From the NCBI GenBank assembly GCA_946480825.1, contig CAMLLG010000103.1, positions 1 to 9,815 on the forward strand: a DNA stretch of 9,815 bases. The letters are read 5' to 3'. Below the pieces are notes generated by a model, which had not been told where the DNA came from, ran no database searches, and saw only the letters and a list, made by a program, of their open reading frames with translations. The stretch's first letter is position 1, and the number at the start of each line of letters is the position of its first letter. The DNA is from an uncultured Lysobacteraceae bacterium (GTDB lineage Bacteria > Pseudomonadota > Gammaproteobacteria > Xanthomonadales > Xanthomonadaceae). Below, in pieces: positions 1 to 7,128 of this stretch. The translations under genes were made by a program, and so were the position numbers.

Positions 1-1297
1 ACACGAAGCGCACCGGCGTGCCGACCAGCTTGAAGCGCTTGCGGAAGAAGTTCTCCAGATAGCGGCGATAGCTCTCGGGCAGCGTGCGCAGGCGCGAGCC
101 GTGGACCACGAAGGTCGGCGGATTCTCGCCGCCCGGATGCGCGAAGCGCAGCTTCGAAACATGGCCGCGGATCGACGGCGGCGGATTGGTCTCGTAGGCG
201 ATCTCCATCGCCTGCGTGACCTCGGACGTGCTGAAGGTGTAGGTCGCCGAACGATGCGCGCGATGGATCGCCGCGAACAGTTCGCGCAGGCCGGAGCCGT
301 GTTTGGCGCTGATATGCACCGCCTCGGCCCAGTTCACGAACGCGAGCTTGCGCGACAGCAGGCCGTCGGTCTGTTCGCGCTGGTACTGCGAGAGGCCGTC
401 CCACTTGTTCACCGCGACGACCAGCGCGCGGCCCGCGTCCAGCACCGCGCCGAGCACGCTGGCGTCCTGGTCGGTGACGCCTTCGCTGGCGTCGAGCATG
501 ATCACCGCGACCTGGCACTGCTCGATCGCCTGCAGCGTCTTCACGATCGAGAATTTCTCGACCGCTTCCTCGACCTTGGACTTGCGGCGGATGCCGGCGG
601 TGTCGATCAGGCGATATTTGCGGCCATCGCGTTCGAGATCGACGGCGATGGAATCGCGGGTGGTGCCCGGCACTTCCGAAGCGATCATCCGCTCCTCGCC
701 GAGCATGCGGTTCACCAGCGTCGACTTGCCGACGTTCGGCCTGCCGACGAAGGCGATGCGGATACGTTCCGGGTCGTTGTCGAGGACTTCGCCCTCGCCT
801 TCGGCCGGCAGCCGCATCAGCGTTTCTTCGAGCAGCCGATCGAGGCCTTGGCGATGCGCCGAGGAAATGCCGATGACGTCGGCGATGCCGTAACGCGCGA
901 ATTCGGCGATGGCGGCGCGGCTGTCGATGCCGTCGGTCTTGTTCACCACCAGCACGGTCGGCCGGTCGGCCTTGCGCAGCCAGCGCAGTATCTCGTCGTC
1001 CAGCGACGACGGGCCTTCGCGGCCATCGACGATGAACAGCACGAGATCGGCTTCCCCGGCCGCGGCGCGCGACTGGCGCGCGGTGGCGCCCGCGAGGCCT
1101 TCTTCTTCGCCGGCGATGCCGCCGGTGTCGATGATCACGAACGGCCGCGCCTCGTCGAGACGGCAGATGCCGTAGTTGCGGTCGCGGGTGACGCCCGGCT
1201 CGTCGTGGACGAGCGCGTCGCGGGTGCGGGTCAACGCATTGAACAGCGTCGATTTACCGACATTGGGGCGGCCGACGAGGGCGACGACGGGAAGCAT
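1..1297 (-). CDS. der: Ribosome-assembly GTPase Der (EngA), C-terminus cut by the window edge
   Basis: Der is an essential tandem GTPase that binds the 50S subunit during its maturation. The 432 visible residues show two complete G domains. The first has the P-loop GRPNVGKS (9-16), PGVTRD (34-39), DTGG (57-60) and NKTD (119-122). The second has GRPNVGKS (185-192), PGTTRD (210-215), DTAG (232-235) and NKWD (297-300). The C-terminal KH-like domain follows from about residue 350, with NPPPSIRG near 371-378. All key nucleotide-binding motifs are intact. The ATG at 1297 puts MLPVVALVG directly before the first P-loop, as in xanthomonad Der; no clear Shine-Dalgarno sequence precedes it. Family members are about 465 residues, so roughly 30 residues should lie beyond base 1. 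It is the last visible gene of the minus-strand cluster, 114 bases after bamB, the usual bamB-der order. Confidence 0.97.
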   Translation of the reverse strand, partial: MLPVVALVGRPNVGKSTLFNALTRTRDALVHDEPGVTRDRNYGICRLDEARPFVIIDTGGIAGEEEGLAGATARQSRAAAGEADLVLFIVDGREGPSSLDDEILRWLRKADRPTVLVVNKTDGIDSRAAIAEFARYGIADVIGISSAHRQGLDRLLEETLMRLPAEGEGEVLDNDPERIRIAFVGRPNVGKSTLVNRMLGEERMIASEVPGTTRDSIAVDLERDGRKYRLIDTAGIRRKSKVEEAVEKFSIVKTLQAIEQCQVAVIMLDASEGVTDQDASVLGAVLDAGRALVVAVNKWDGLSQYQREQTDGLLSRKLAFVNWAEAVHISAKHGSGLRELFAAIHRAHRSATYTFSTSEVTQAMEIAYETNPPPSIRGHVSKLRFAHPGGENPPTFVVHGSRLRTLPESYRRYLENFFRKRFKLVGTPVRFV

Positions 1298-1411
1298 GGG
1301 ATCGATTCGACTCGGAGAGGACGGATCGCAGGGAGGGATCGCAGCGATCTGAAAAGCGCGACCCCGGGCAGTCAGACAACCCGGGGCCGCAGAGGCTTGC
1401 CAGTTGGAACG
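1298..1411 (-). other. bamB-der spacer with a CCCCGGG hairpin and a short direct repeat
   Basis: CCCCGGG (1362-1368) and CCCGGGG (1380-1386) form a perfect 7-bp stem with an 11-base loop, just after the bamB stop. On the minus strand it is followed within a few bases by a short run of four T, so it could be a weak terminator or an attenuator between bamB and der, or a 3'-end stabiliser for the bamB part of the message. Nearby, GGATCGCAG occurs twice (1323-1331 and 1336-1344), and GATCGC/GCGATC (1337-1342/1344-1349) is a perfect inverted repeat around one base. The T run is too short to call a terminator with confidence. Confidence 0.4.
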
Positions 1412-2638
1412 TTACTGCAGGCGCCAGGCGCTGAGGCCGCCGGCGGTGTTCTGCACCACGAGAATGCCGTCGACCACGACTGGCGCGGCGCGCACCGGAT
1501 CGCGACCGGTGCGGACGCGGGCGCCGAAATCGCCGTTGTCCAGACGCAGCCAGTGCAGATAGCCTTCGACATCGCCGACCACCGCGAATTCGCCGTGCAC
1601 CGCGGCGCCCGAGAGATTGCGGCGGGCCAGACCGGCCTGCTGCCACAGCGCGGAACCGCCGCTCTTGTCGAGCGCCCAGACCACGCCGGCCGGGTCGGCC
1701 ACGACCACACGGTCGGCGGCCAGACCGATGCGACCGGCGCCGCCGTGATCCTGCGACCACAGCGGACGGCCGCTCGGCGCGTCGACCGCGAGGGTCTGCT
1801 TCTTGTAACTGGTCGCATACAGCGTGGCGCCGTCGAGCGCCGGAGCGCCGTCGACATCGGCCATGCGGTCGAGTTCGGTGCGGCCGTCGGGCTGCGCCAC
1901 CGGCTGATCCCACAGCGGACGACCGTCGACCAGCGACAGCGCCGCGAGCGTGCCGTCGTCGTTGCCGACGAAGACGAAGCCCGGGCCGAACACCGGCGAA
2001 TCGTTGCCGCGGATGGTCAGCGACGGCAGATCGTGGTTCCAGAACCAGCGACGCTGGCCGTTGGCGGCGTCGAACGCGGTCACTCGGCCGTCGTTGGAGC
2101 GCACCACCACGGTGCCCTGACCGATGGCGGGCGCGGCGATCACTTCGTTCGGAACCTTGGCGGTCCACTTCTCCGCGCCGGTGGCGGCATCGAGGGCGAT
2201 CACGTCGCCGTCGAGCGAACCGACCACCACCAGACCGTCGCCGGCGCCGGGGCCGCCGGTCAGCGCGCGGTCGCTCTCGTATTTCCACACCTGCGCGCCG
2301 GTCTGCAGATCGAGGGCGCGCACGCCGCCTTCGACCGCGGCGGCATAAACCCGACCGTCGGCGACGGCGGGCGATTGGCTCAGGCCGAGGCGCGATTCGC
2401 CGTCACCCACGCTGGCCGTCCACAGCCGCGACACGGTCGTGGAAGGAACGAATTCGGTCAGTTCGACCGGGTTGCGCGCGGCCTTGGTGTCCTTGTCGCC
2501 GATCTCGAACCAGCCCTTGACGGTGCTGCAGCCGGAGAGGGCCACTGCGGCGGACAGCAGAGCGACCCGCAGCAGTGCGCTGCGCCGGATGGACGGGGCT
2601 TTCGGAAACCGCGTGTGGGGAAACCGTGTCGGATTCAT
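1412..2638 (-). CDS. bamB: Outer-membrane assembly lipoprotein BamB (beta-propeller)
   Basis: BamB is a periplasmic lipoprotein of the BAM complex; it binds BamA and helps insert beta-barrel proteins into the outer membrane. From the ATG at 2638 the protein has 408 residues. A basic N-region and a hydrophobic stretch (about 21-34) end in the lipobox LSGC, with the lipid-bearing Cys at 37. Eight PQQ-like propeller repeats follow; good examples are GRVYAAAVEGGVRALD (95-110), DGDVIALDAATGAEKW (143-158) and DGRVTAFDAANGQRRW (183-198), and the last strand ends near 405. The start is uncertain: a TTG at 2656 in the same frame adds six residues and overlaps the yfgM stop as TTGA, which would suit translational coupling. 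Neither start has a good ribosome binding site. The position between yfgM and der is the standard one. The stop is TAA at 1414-1412. Confidence 0.94.
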   Translation of the reverse strand: MNPTRFPHTRFPKAPSIRRSALLRVALLSAAVALSGCSTVKGWFEIGDKDTKAARNPVELTEFVPSTTVSRLWTASVGDGESRLGLSQSPAVADGRVYAAAVEGGVRALDLQTGAQVWKYESDRALTGGPGAGDGLVVVGSLDGDVIALDAATGAEKWTAKVPNEVIAAPAIGQGTVVVRSNDGRVTAFDAANGQRRWFWNHDLPSLTIRGNDSPVFGPGFVFVGNDDGTLAALSLVDGRPLWDQPVAQPDGRTELDRMADVDGAPALDGATLYATSYKKQTLAVDAPSGRPLWSQDHGGAGRIGLAADRVVVADPAGVVWALDKSGGSALWQQAGLARRNLSGAAVHGEFAVVGDVEGYLHWLRLDNGDFGARVRTGRDPVRAAPVVVDGILVVQNTAGGLSAWRLQ

Positions 2639-2652
2639 CGTGTTGGGCGTGC

Positions 2653-3285
2653 TCAAGAGGCGGATTCGGGTTTCGGCGGCGTCCCGCCGGCCTGCGACAG
2701 TTTCAATTCGAGCAGGCGGCGCTGCGGCGCGGCCACGTCGAGCAGGCCGAGGGCCTTGCTGTAGGCATCGCGGGCCTGTTCCTTGCGACCCAGGGCGAAC
2801 AGCGCGTCGCCGCGGACTTCCTGCGAGACCGCATCATCGGCGGCATTCAACAGGGTCAGGGCTTCCTCGCCCTTGCCGGCATCGATCAGCAGCCGCGCGA
2901 GGCGCTGCGAGATCACGGCGGCGATGGCGCTGTCTTCGGTCCTCGCGGCGCGCAGGGTGGCGATGGCGTCGTCGCGTTTGCCGGCATCGACCTGGGCCTT
3001 GGCGAGGTCGAGCGCGGCGAGGGCCGCGAACGCGGTGTCTTTCAGGCCGGCGGCCTTGGCCTGCGCGTCTTTCAGCTTGCCGGCCTGGATCTCGTCCAGC
3101 ACCGCCTGATATTCGTCGCTGGCCTTCATCTGTTTCGCGGTGCCCTGGTCTTTCCACCAGAACCAGCCGTAGATGGCCGCGAGGCCGAGCGCGACGCCGC
3201 CGATGAGGCCGGCCGCATTGTTGCGCAGCCAGGTGCGGACGCGTTCGCTTTGTTCGTGTTCGTCGAGGAGATCGTCGATCGCCAT
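2653..3285 (-). CDS. yfgM: YfgM-type tetratricopeptide membrane protein
   Basis: This is a 210-residue protein of the YfgM/UPF0070 type. E. coli YfgM is an inner-membrane protein with a periplasmic TPR-like domain that contacts the SecYEG translocon and the chaperone network and links to the Rcs response; the same role here is inferred. The sequence shows a short acidic and polar cytoplasmic N-terminus (1-24), one membrane segment (about 25-44, ending in an aromatic YGWFWW patch), and then Ala/Leu-rich helical repeats up to about 190, including AGKRDDAIATLRAA, AGKGEEALTLLNAA and LGRKEQARDAYSKA. The ATG at 3285 is chosen because MAIDDLLDEHEQSE is the typical family opening. The frame stays open for about 140 more codons upstream, but that part looks like random GC-rich translation. 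Its stop touches the start of bamB. Confidence 0.9.
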   Translation of the reverse strand: MAIDDLLDEHEQSERVRTWLRNNAAGLIGGVALGLAAIYGWFWWKDQGTAKQMKASDEYQAVLDEIQAGKLKDAQAKAAGLKDTAFAALAALDLAKAQVDAGKRDDAIATLRAARTEDSAIAAVISQRLARLLIDAGKGEEALTLLNAADDAVSQEVRGDALFALGRKEQARDAYSKALGLLDVAAPQRRLLELKLSQAGGTPPKPESAS

Positions 3286-3598
3286 GGGTCGGATAGGTCT
3301 CGGATTGTGCTGCTGTCGGTGGAAGGCTAACCGGGGTTTTCCGCGCGGGAACCGCCATCGACGACCGTGCCGCACCGCCATGCACTTGTACCAAGCGATG
3401 CCTGAATCACGGCCTTCGCGCGGGGCGTCCGCGGCGGACCGCGACGGATCGTCGGCATCGCTGCGGATGGCGGGCGGGCGCACGTCGCGGTGAGCGCCTC
3501 GGGATATCGCTCCGGCGCGGTGGCCGTGCGATGGATTCCGGACGGGGTAACGTCGATACCGATGCGCTGCGCAACGCTCGACGACCTGCCGGGACCCC
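3286..3598. other. Gene-free spacer between rodZ and yfgM, where ispG-hisS would be expected
   Basis: No convincing gene was found on either strand in these 313 bases. The minus strand is open in the yfgM frame across the whole stretch, but its translation is rich in Arg, Pro and Ala and resembles no protein I know, including IspG and HisS. In Pseudomonas and E. coli the genes ispG and hisS sit exactly here. The stretch may carry a promoter for yfgM-bamB-der, but I could not identify convincing -35 and -10 boxes, and there is no clear terminator after rodZ. Confidence 0.6.
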
Positions 3599-4435
3599 TC
3601 AGCGGTCGACCGGCTGGAGAGAACCGTCAGAGGATACCGCAAAGCGCACCACATTCGCGCGGATGTAGGGCGTGAGGTCCAGGCTCTGGCCGCGGTGGCG
3701 CACCGATACCGCATTGGCGTTGCCGAGCACCACCCTGCCGATCTGGCCGGGCTGGAACACGCGCTGCTGACCGGGCTGGATCAGCGCCTGCTCGATCACG
3801 CTGCCGTCGGGCGCGGTGAGTCGCACCCAACTTTCGCCGTTGAAACTGACGGTCAGGTCGGCTGCGGGCGCGTTGCGCGCCGGCATCGGCGTGATCGAAG
3901 CGACCAGCGGCGCCGGCGCCTGCGCGGCGACCGTCGCGGACGGACTCGATGCCGGAGTGGCGGGGGCGTTCTGCGTCGATGGCAGATTCAGGCCGACGTT
4001 GCTGTCGAGCGAAACCGCGTCGACCCGGGTATCGAGATGGGACCGGGTGGCCAGCCAGACAGGCACCGCGATGGTCGCGGTGATCACGACGTAGACCAAG
4101 CGGCGGGCGGTCTGCTCGGCCATGCGCTGCACGCGCGGCGTATAGGTGCGCGGCACCAGTTCGCTCGCCCTGGCGGCGGGGATCGCGACGTTCTCCGCGA
4201 TCGCATCGACCGGGATACCGAGCAGTTTGCCGTAACTGCGCAGTTGGCCGCGGATGAAAACCGGGGCACCGATCTTCGCCCAATCCTCGCGCTCCAGCGC
4301 TTCGATCGCGTGGGTGGGCATCTTCAAACGGACGCCGACCTCGGAAGTACTCAGCCCGGCACGGATGCGGGCCTGACGCAGACGTTCACCGATGCCGCGA
4401 GCGCTCTCGGGCATGCCGGTCTCGGAAGATGTCAT
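3599..4435 (-). CDS. rodZ: Cell-shape protein RodZ (HTH, one membrane segment, DUF4115)
   Basis: RodZ links the cytoplasmic MreB filament to the elongation machinery in the inner membrane and so sets rod shape. The 278-residue protein has the family layout. An N-terminal helix-turn-helix domain of the XRE/HTH_25 type (about 15-80, with GERLRQARIRAGLSTSEVG and the WAKIGAPVFIRGQLRSYGKL stretch) binds MreB rather than DNA. One membrane segment follows (about 113-129), then a Pro/Ala/Ser/Thr-rich periplasmic linker (about 150-190), then a C-terminal beta-rich DUF4115 domain (about 192-270). The ATG at 4435 is preferred because GGGGAG lies nine bases upstream on the minus strand; an in-frame ATG at 4501 lies outside the conserved part. 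It sits 90 bases after rlmN and upstream of yfgM. Confidence 0.93.
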   Translation of the reverse strand: MTSSETGMPESARGIGERLRQARIRAGLSTSEVGVRLKMPTHAIEALEREDWAKIGAPVFIRGQLRSYGKLLGIPVDAIAENVAIPAARASELVPRTYTPRVQRMAEQTARRLVYVVITATIAVPVWLATRSHLDTRVDAVSLDSNVGLNLPSTQNAPATPASSPSATVAAQAPAPLVASITPMPARNAPAADLTVSFNGESWVRLTAPDGSVIEQALIQPGQQRVFQPGQIGRVVLGNANAVSVRHRGQSLDLTPYIRANVVRFAVSSDGSLQPVDR

Positions 4436-4525
4436 CGCGAATCGCTCCCCAAAGCAGATCTGTCCCGCACTGTGCTGGCGACGCTCGCCGGAGCGCCGCA
4501 TCCGATGGTCATGGGAGGCGGCACG

Positions 4526-5716
4526 TCACGCCGCATGCGCCGCCCCGGGTTCATTGCCGCCCGTGTCGCGCTCCCCGCGCGCTTCGAGCGTCTTGCGGAA
4601 TTCGGCCTGCCGACGGGTCCGGTCGGCGACCTGGCCCTTGAGCTGGCCGCAGGCCGCGTCGATATCGTCGCCGCGGGTGCGGCGCACCGGCGCGATCATG
4701 CCCGCGTCGTTGAGCTGTTTCTGGAAGGCGCGGATCGCGGTTTCGTCCGGACGCTGATAGCGCGTTCCCGGAAACGGATTGAACGGGATCAGATTGACCT
4801 TCGCCGCATCCTTCATCTGCACCGCGTTGTCGAACGCGCGCAACAGGCGGACCAGTTCCCGCGCCTGCTGCGGCTGGTCGTTCACGCCCTTCATCAGCGT
4901 GTATTCGAAAGTGACGGACTCGCCCTTCTTGCGCTTCGCGTAGCGGACGCAGGCGGCCATCAGTTCTTCGATCGGGTATTTCCTGTTGAGCGGCACCAGC
5001 TGGTCGCGCAGTTCGTCGTTCGGCGCATGCAGCGAAACCGCGAGCGACACGTCGCTCTCCTGCGCGAGACGGTCGATCATCGGCACCATGCCGGCGGTCG
5101 ACAGGGTGACGCGCTTGTTGGCCAGACCGTAGCCCAGATCGTCGCGCATCACGCTCATCGCGCGGACGACGTTGTCGAAATTCGCGAGCGGCTCGCCCAT
5201 GCCCATCATCACGACGTTGGTGAGTCTGCGCTGCTTGTGCGGCACGTTGCCGAGATGCCGGGCCGCGACCCACACCTGACCGATGATCTCGGCGGTCGAC
5301 AGGTTGCGATTGAAGCCCTGGGTCGCGGTGGAGCAGAAAGTGCAATTGAGCGCACACCCTACCTGCGAAGACACGCACAGCGTGCCGCGGCCCTTGTCGG
5401 GGATGTAGACGGTTTCGATGGCGTTCCTGCCATCCATGCCCAACAGCCACTTGTGGGTGCCGTCTTCGGACGGCTTGTCGAACTGGACCTGCGGCACGCG
5501 CACTTCGGCATGCGCTTCGAGCTTGGCGCGCAACGCCTTGCCCAGGTCGGTCATATCCTCGAATTGGGTGACGTGGCGGTGGTGGATCCACTTCATCACC
5601 TGATGGGCGCGGTAGCGCTTCTCGCCGAGCGTGTCGGCGAAGAAGCACTCCAGCCCCTCGCGATCGAGGTCGAGCAGATTCTGCTTGATCGGATTGTTCT
5701 GCACGACCTCGTTCAC
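4526..5716 (-). CDS. rlmN: Dual-specificity 23S rRNA/tRNA adenine-C2 methyltransferase RlmN
   Basis: RlmN is a radical-SAM enzyme that makes 2-methyladenosine at A2503 of 23S rRNA and at A37 of a set of tRNAs, tuning decoding and proofreading. The 396-residue protein carries the CX3CX2C iron-sulfur motif (Cys121, Cys125, Cys128), the SAM-binding GMGEPL (172-177), and the Cys356 of DIDAACGQL that matches the methyl-carrying cysteine of the family. Cys114 matches the other conserved cysteine, and ETVYIP (101-106) the conserved Glu. The start is the GTG at 5716: the sequence from it, MNEVVQNN, matches the recalled N-terminus of xanthomonad RlmN. It begins seven bases after the ndk stop, so its translation is probably coupled to ndk. 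pilF, which follows rlmN in Pseudomonas, is absent. Confidence 0.96.
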   Translation of the reverse strand: MNEVVQNNPIKQNLLDLDREGLECFFADTLGEKRYRAHQVMKWIHHRHVTQFEDMTDLGKALRAKLEAHAEVRVPQVQFDKPSEDGTHKWLLGMDGRNAIETVYIPDKGRGTLCVSSQVGCALNCTFCSTATQGFNRNLSTAEIIGQVWVAARHLGNVPHKQRRLTNVVMMGMGEPLANFDNVVRAMSVMRDDLGYGLANKRVTLSTAGMVPMIDRLAQESDVSLAVSLHAPNDELRDQLVPLNRKYPIEELMAACVRYAKRKKGESVTFEYTLMKGVNDQPQQARELVRLLRAFDNAVQMKDAAKVNLIPFNPFPGTRYQRPDETAIRAFQKQLNDAGMIAPVRRTRGDDIDAACGQLKGQVADRTRRQAEFRKTLEARGERDTGGNEPGAAHAA

Positions 5717-5723
5717 GTCATCG

Positions 5724-6149
5724 TCACCGCGGGCACAGCTCGGTGGCGCTGAAGAAATACGCGGTTTCGATCGCGGCGTTCTCCAGCGAATCGGAACCGT
5801 GCACGGCGTTGGCGTCGATCGACGACGCGAAGTCGGCGCGGATCGTGCCCGGCGCCGCTTCCTTCGGATTGGTGGCGCCCATCAGTTCGCGGTTCTTGAG
5901 CACAGCGTTTTCGCCTTCGAGCACCTGGATCATCACCGGGCCCGAAATCATGAATTCGACCAGCGCATTGAAGAAGGGACGTTCGCGATGGACGGCGTAG
6001 AAGCCTTCGGCTTCCTTGCGCGAGAGATGCTTCATCTTCGCGGCGACGACCGTGAGGCCGGCCTTTTCGAAACGCGAATAGATTTCGCCGATGACGTTCT
6101 TGGCGACGGCATCGGGCTTGATGATCGAGATAGTGCGCTCCAGCGCCAT
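5724..6149 (-). CDS. ndk: Nucleoside diphosphate kinase
   Basis: Ndk moves the gamma phosphate from ATP to other nucleoside diphosphates through a phosphohistidine, supplying NTPs and dNTPs. The protein is 141 residues, the normal bacterial length. It opens with [15 protein letters not shown], with the phosphate-binding Lys12, and has the signature NAVHGSDS (114-121) with catalytic His117. All conserved residues I can recall are present. The ATG at 6149 is supported by GGAGA nine bases upstream on the minus strand. It is the first gene of the minus-strand cluster, seven bases before rlmN, and is divergent from the tetR-fadB-fadA unit. A terminator-like hairpin sits in its leader, see 6217-6242. 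Confidence 0.97.
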   Translation of the reverse strand: MALERTISIIKPDAVAKNVIGEIYSRFEKAGLTVVAAKMKHLSRKEAEGFYAVHRERPFFNALVEFMISGPVMIQVLEGENAVLKNRELMGATNPKEAAPGTIRADFASSIDANAVHGSDSLENAAIETAYFFSATELCPR

Positions 6150-6216
6150 GACGGGTGGTCTCCGGGGGTAGACGGCCGCGATCGAAAGCGACCGGAAGAT
6201 AACATGAATGGGAAGG

Positions 6217-6242
6217 AAAAACCCGCGTGTGGACGCGGGTTT
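6217..6242 (-). terminator. Terminator-like hairpin in the ndk leader, minus-strand oriented
   Basis: AAACCCGCG (6219-6227) and CGCGGGTTT (6234-6242) form a perfect 9-bp stem with a 6-base loop. Read on the minus strand the hairpin is followed by TTTTTCCTTCC, the form of an intrinsic terminator; in the plus direction only three T follow. It lies 67 bases upstream of the ndk ATG and downstream of the only promoter-like sequence I found for ndk. A smaller inverted repeat, AGCCGATTCGGCT (6243-6255), abuts it. It could act as an attenuator in the ndk leader, as the end of a very short RNA, or as a block against antisense transcription from the tetR side. Confidence 0.65.
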
Positions 6243-6262
6243 AGCCGATTCGGCTGCAGAGG

Positions 6263-6292
6263 ATTCTAACCCGGCGCACGGTCTCCTTGCAC
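6263..6292 (-). promoter_or_regulatory. Possible ndk promoter
   Basis: On the minus strand TAGAAT (6268-6263) matches the sigma-70 -10 box in five of six bases. GTGCAA (6292-6287) lies 18 bases upstream and is a weak -35 candidate, three of six. Transcription would begin near 6256, giving a leader of about 106 bases that includes the terminator-like hairpin. The weak -35 box makes this a tentative call. Confidence 0.4.
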
Positions 6293-6311
6293 CCTTGTCG
6301 ATGGTCACGTT

Positions 6312-6340
6312 TTGCAGCGCGGCGCGGAACGGTGTAGGCT
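6312..6340 (+). promoter_or_regulatory. Likely promoter of tetR-fadB-fadA
   Basis: TTGCAG (6312-6317) and TAGGCT (6335-6340) are separated by 17 bases. Each keeps only three consensus bases, but they include the TTG of the -35 box and the TA...T of the -10 box, and the spacing is ideal. The start point would fall near 6347, leaving a leader of about 90 bases before the tetR ATG. The inverted repeat at 6340-6355 covers the predicted start point, which strengthens the assignment. Confidence 0.5.
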
Positions 6341-6355
6341 CAAACAAGCGTTTGA
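6340..6355. promoter_or_regulatory. PsrA-like operator upstream of the TetR regulator
   Basis: TCAAACAAGCGTTTGA is a perfect inverted repeat with two 6-base arms around a 4-base centre. It contains CAAAC-N4-GTTTG, which fits the G/C-AAAC-N4-GTTT-G/C pattern I recall for Pseudomonas PsrA. It begins at the last base of the predicted -10 box and is centred on the expected transcription start, a classic position for repression. The regulator encoded just downstream resembles PsrA, so autorepression is the natural reading. Binding itself is inferred. Confidence 0.7.
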
Positions 6356-6437
6356 TTCATCCGGCCGCGCGAACGCGCCGCACGAAACCGGCTTCGCCCG
6401 GCCGGCCACACCTTCCTCGGAACCCGGAGCCTCGAAC

Positions 6438-7067
6438 ATGAGCAAAGCCCAGTTCTCGACCAAGGAAAGGATTCTCGATGCCGCGGAGACGCTGTTCGCA
6501 CAGTACGGCTTCGGCGGCACCTCCCTGCGTCAGGTGACCAGCCAGGCCGACGTGAACATCGCGGCGGTCAACTATCACTTCGGCAGCAAGGAAAACCTCG
6601 TGAACGAGGTCTTCCGCCGACGCATGGACGAAATGAGCGCCCAGCGTTTGTCGCGCCTGCAGGCCTCGGTCAAGGCGGATCCCGCCGACCTCGAAGGCAT
6701 CCTCGCGGCCTTCGTCGAACCGCCGCTGGCGATGGCCCAGGACCGCCACGGCGGCGGCGCCTTCATCCGCGTGATCGCCCGGGCCTATGCCGAGAAGAAC
6801 GACGGCCTGCGCCGCTTCCTCTCGGAGCAGTACGGTCATGTGCTGCGCGAATTCGGCAAGGCGATCTCGGCCTGCATGCCCGGGCTGAGCAAGGAAGAAC
6901 TCTACTGGCGCCTCGATTTCCTCGCCGGTGCCTTGACTTACGCCATGGCCGATTTCGGAATGATCAAGCGTCCGGCCGGGGTCTCGGAACTCGAACATCG
7001 GGAACGCGCCGCGAAGGAATTGATCCGTTTCGCGGCCGCCGGATTCAAGGCCGGCAAGGTCAACTGA
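6438..7067 (+). CDS. TetR-family regulator, PsrA-like, of fatty-acid oxidation
   Basis: This is a 209-residue TetR-family repressor. The N-terminal DNA-binding domain (about 8-56) reads ERILDAAETLFAQYGFGGTS and then VNIAAVNYHFGSKENL with the recognition helix; it closely resembles the recalled start of Pseudomonas PsrA, a regulator relieved by long-chain fatty acids that controls fad genes and its own gene. The C-terminal helices (about 80-205) should bind the ligand and dimerise; I cannot see which acyl ligand they accept. The ATG at 6438 has GGAG eight bases upstream. A PsrA-type operator lies in its promoter, and fadB starts 61 bases after its stop with no terminator between, so regulator and beta-oxidation genes are probably one transcript. 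PsrA is the best family label, but orthology is not proven. Confidence 0.85.
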   Translation: MSKAQFSTKERILDAAETLFAQYGFGGTSLRQVTSQADVNIAAVNYHFGSKENLVNEVFRRRMDEMSAQRLSRLQASVKADPADLEGILAAFVEPPLAMAQDRHGGGAFIRVIARAYAEKNDGLRRFLSEQYGHVLREFGKAISACMPGLSKEELYWRLDFLAGALTYAMADFGMIKRPAGVSELEHRERAAKELIRFAAAGFKAGKVN

Positions 7068-7128
7068 CGGGGTCGAAGCCTCGTTTGCAAAGATCGAAAA
7101 ACTTCACGCAATCAACAGGATGCAGAAC

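Noticed and set aside
101..2764. A plus-strand open frame of 887 codons opposite der and bamB
   Set aside because: It lies antisense to two well-supported genes. Its translation is rich in Arg, Ala, Gly, His and Asp with no family motif, as expected from a GC-rich third codon position on the other strand.
3286..3714. Extension of yfgM by about 140 codons upstream to an in-frame start at 3714
   Set aside because: It would run into the rodZ coding region, has low-complexity Arg/Pro/Ala content, and the family start MAIDDLLDEHEQ at 3285 fits normal YfgM length.
3695..5752. A plus-strand open frame of 685 codons opposite rodZ and rlmN
   Set aside because: It is antisense to rodZ and rlmN, which have full family motifs; its composition is typical of a GC-driven shadow frame and it has no ribosome binding site or recognisable domain.
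6256..6280. A tRNA-like T-arm sequence (GGTTAGAATCC) on the minus strand
   Set aside because: The flanking bases do not form the 5-bp T stem and no acceptor, D or anticodon arm could be found around it. The sequence is better read as a -10 box.
7083..7091. A second PsrA half-site (GTTTG) with a TTTGCAAA palindrome in the tetR-fadB gap
   Set aside because: It lacks the CAAAC-N4-GTTTG spacing, and no convincing -10 box follows it, so neither an operator nor a separate fadB promoter can be supported.
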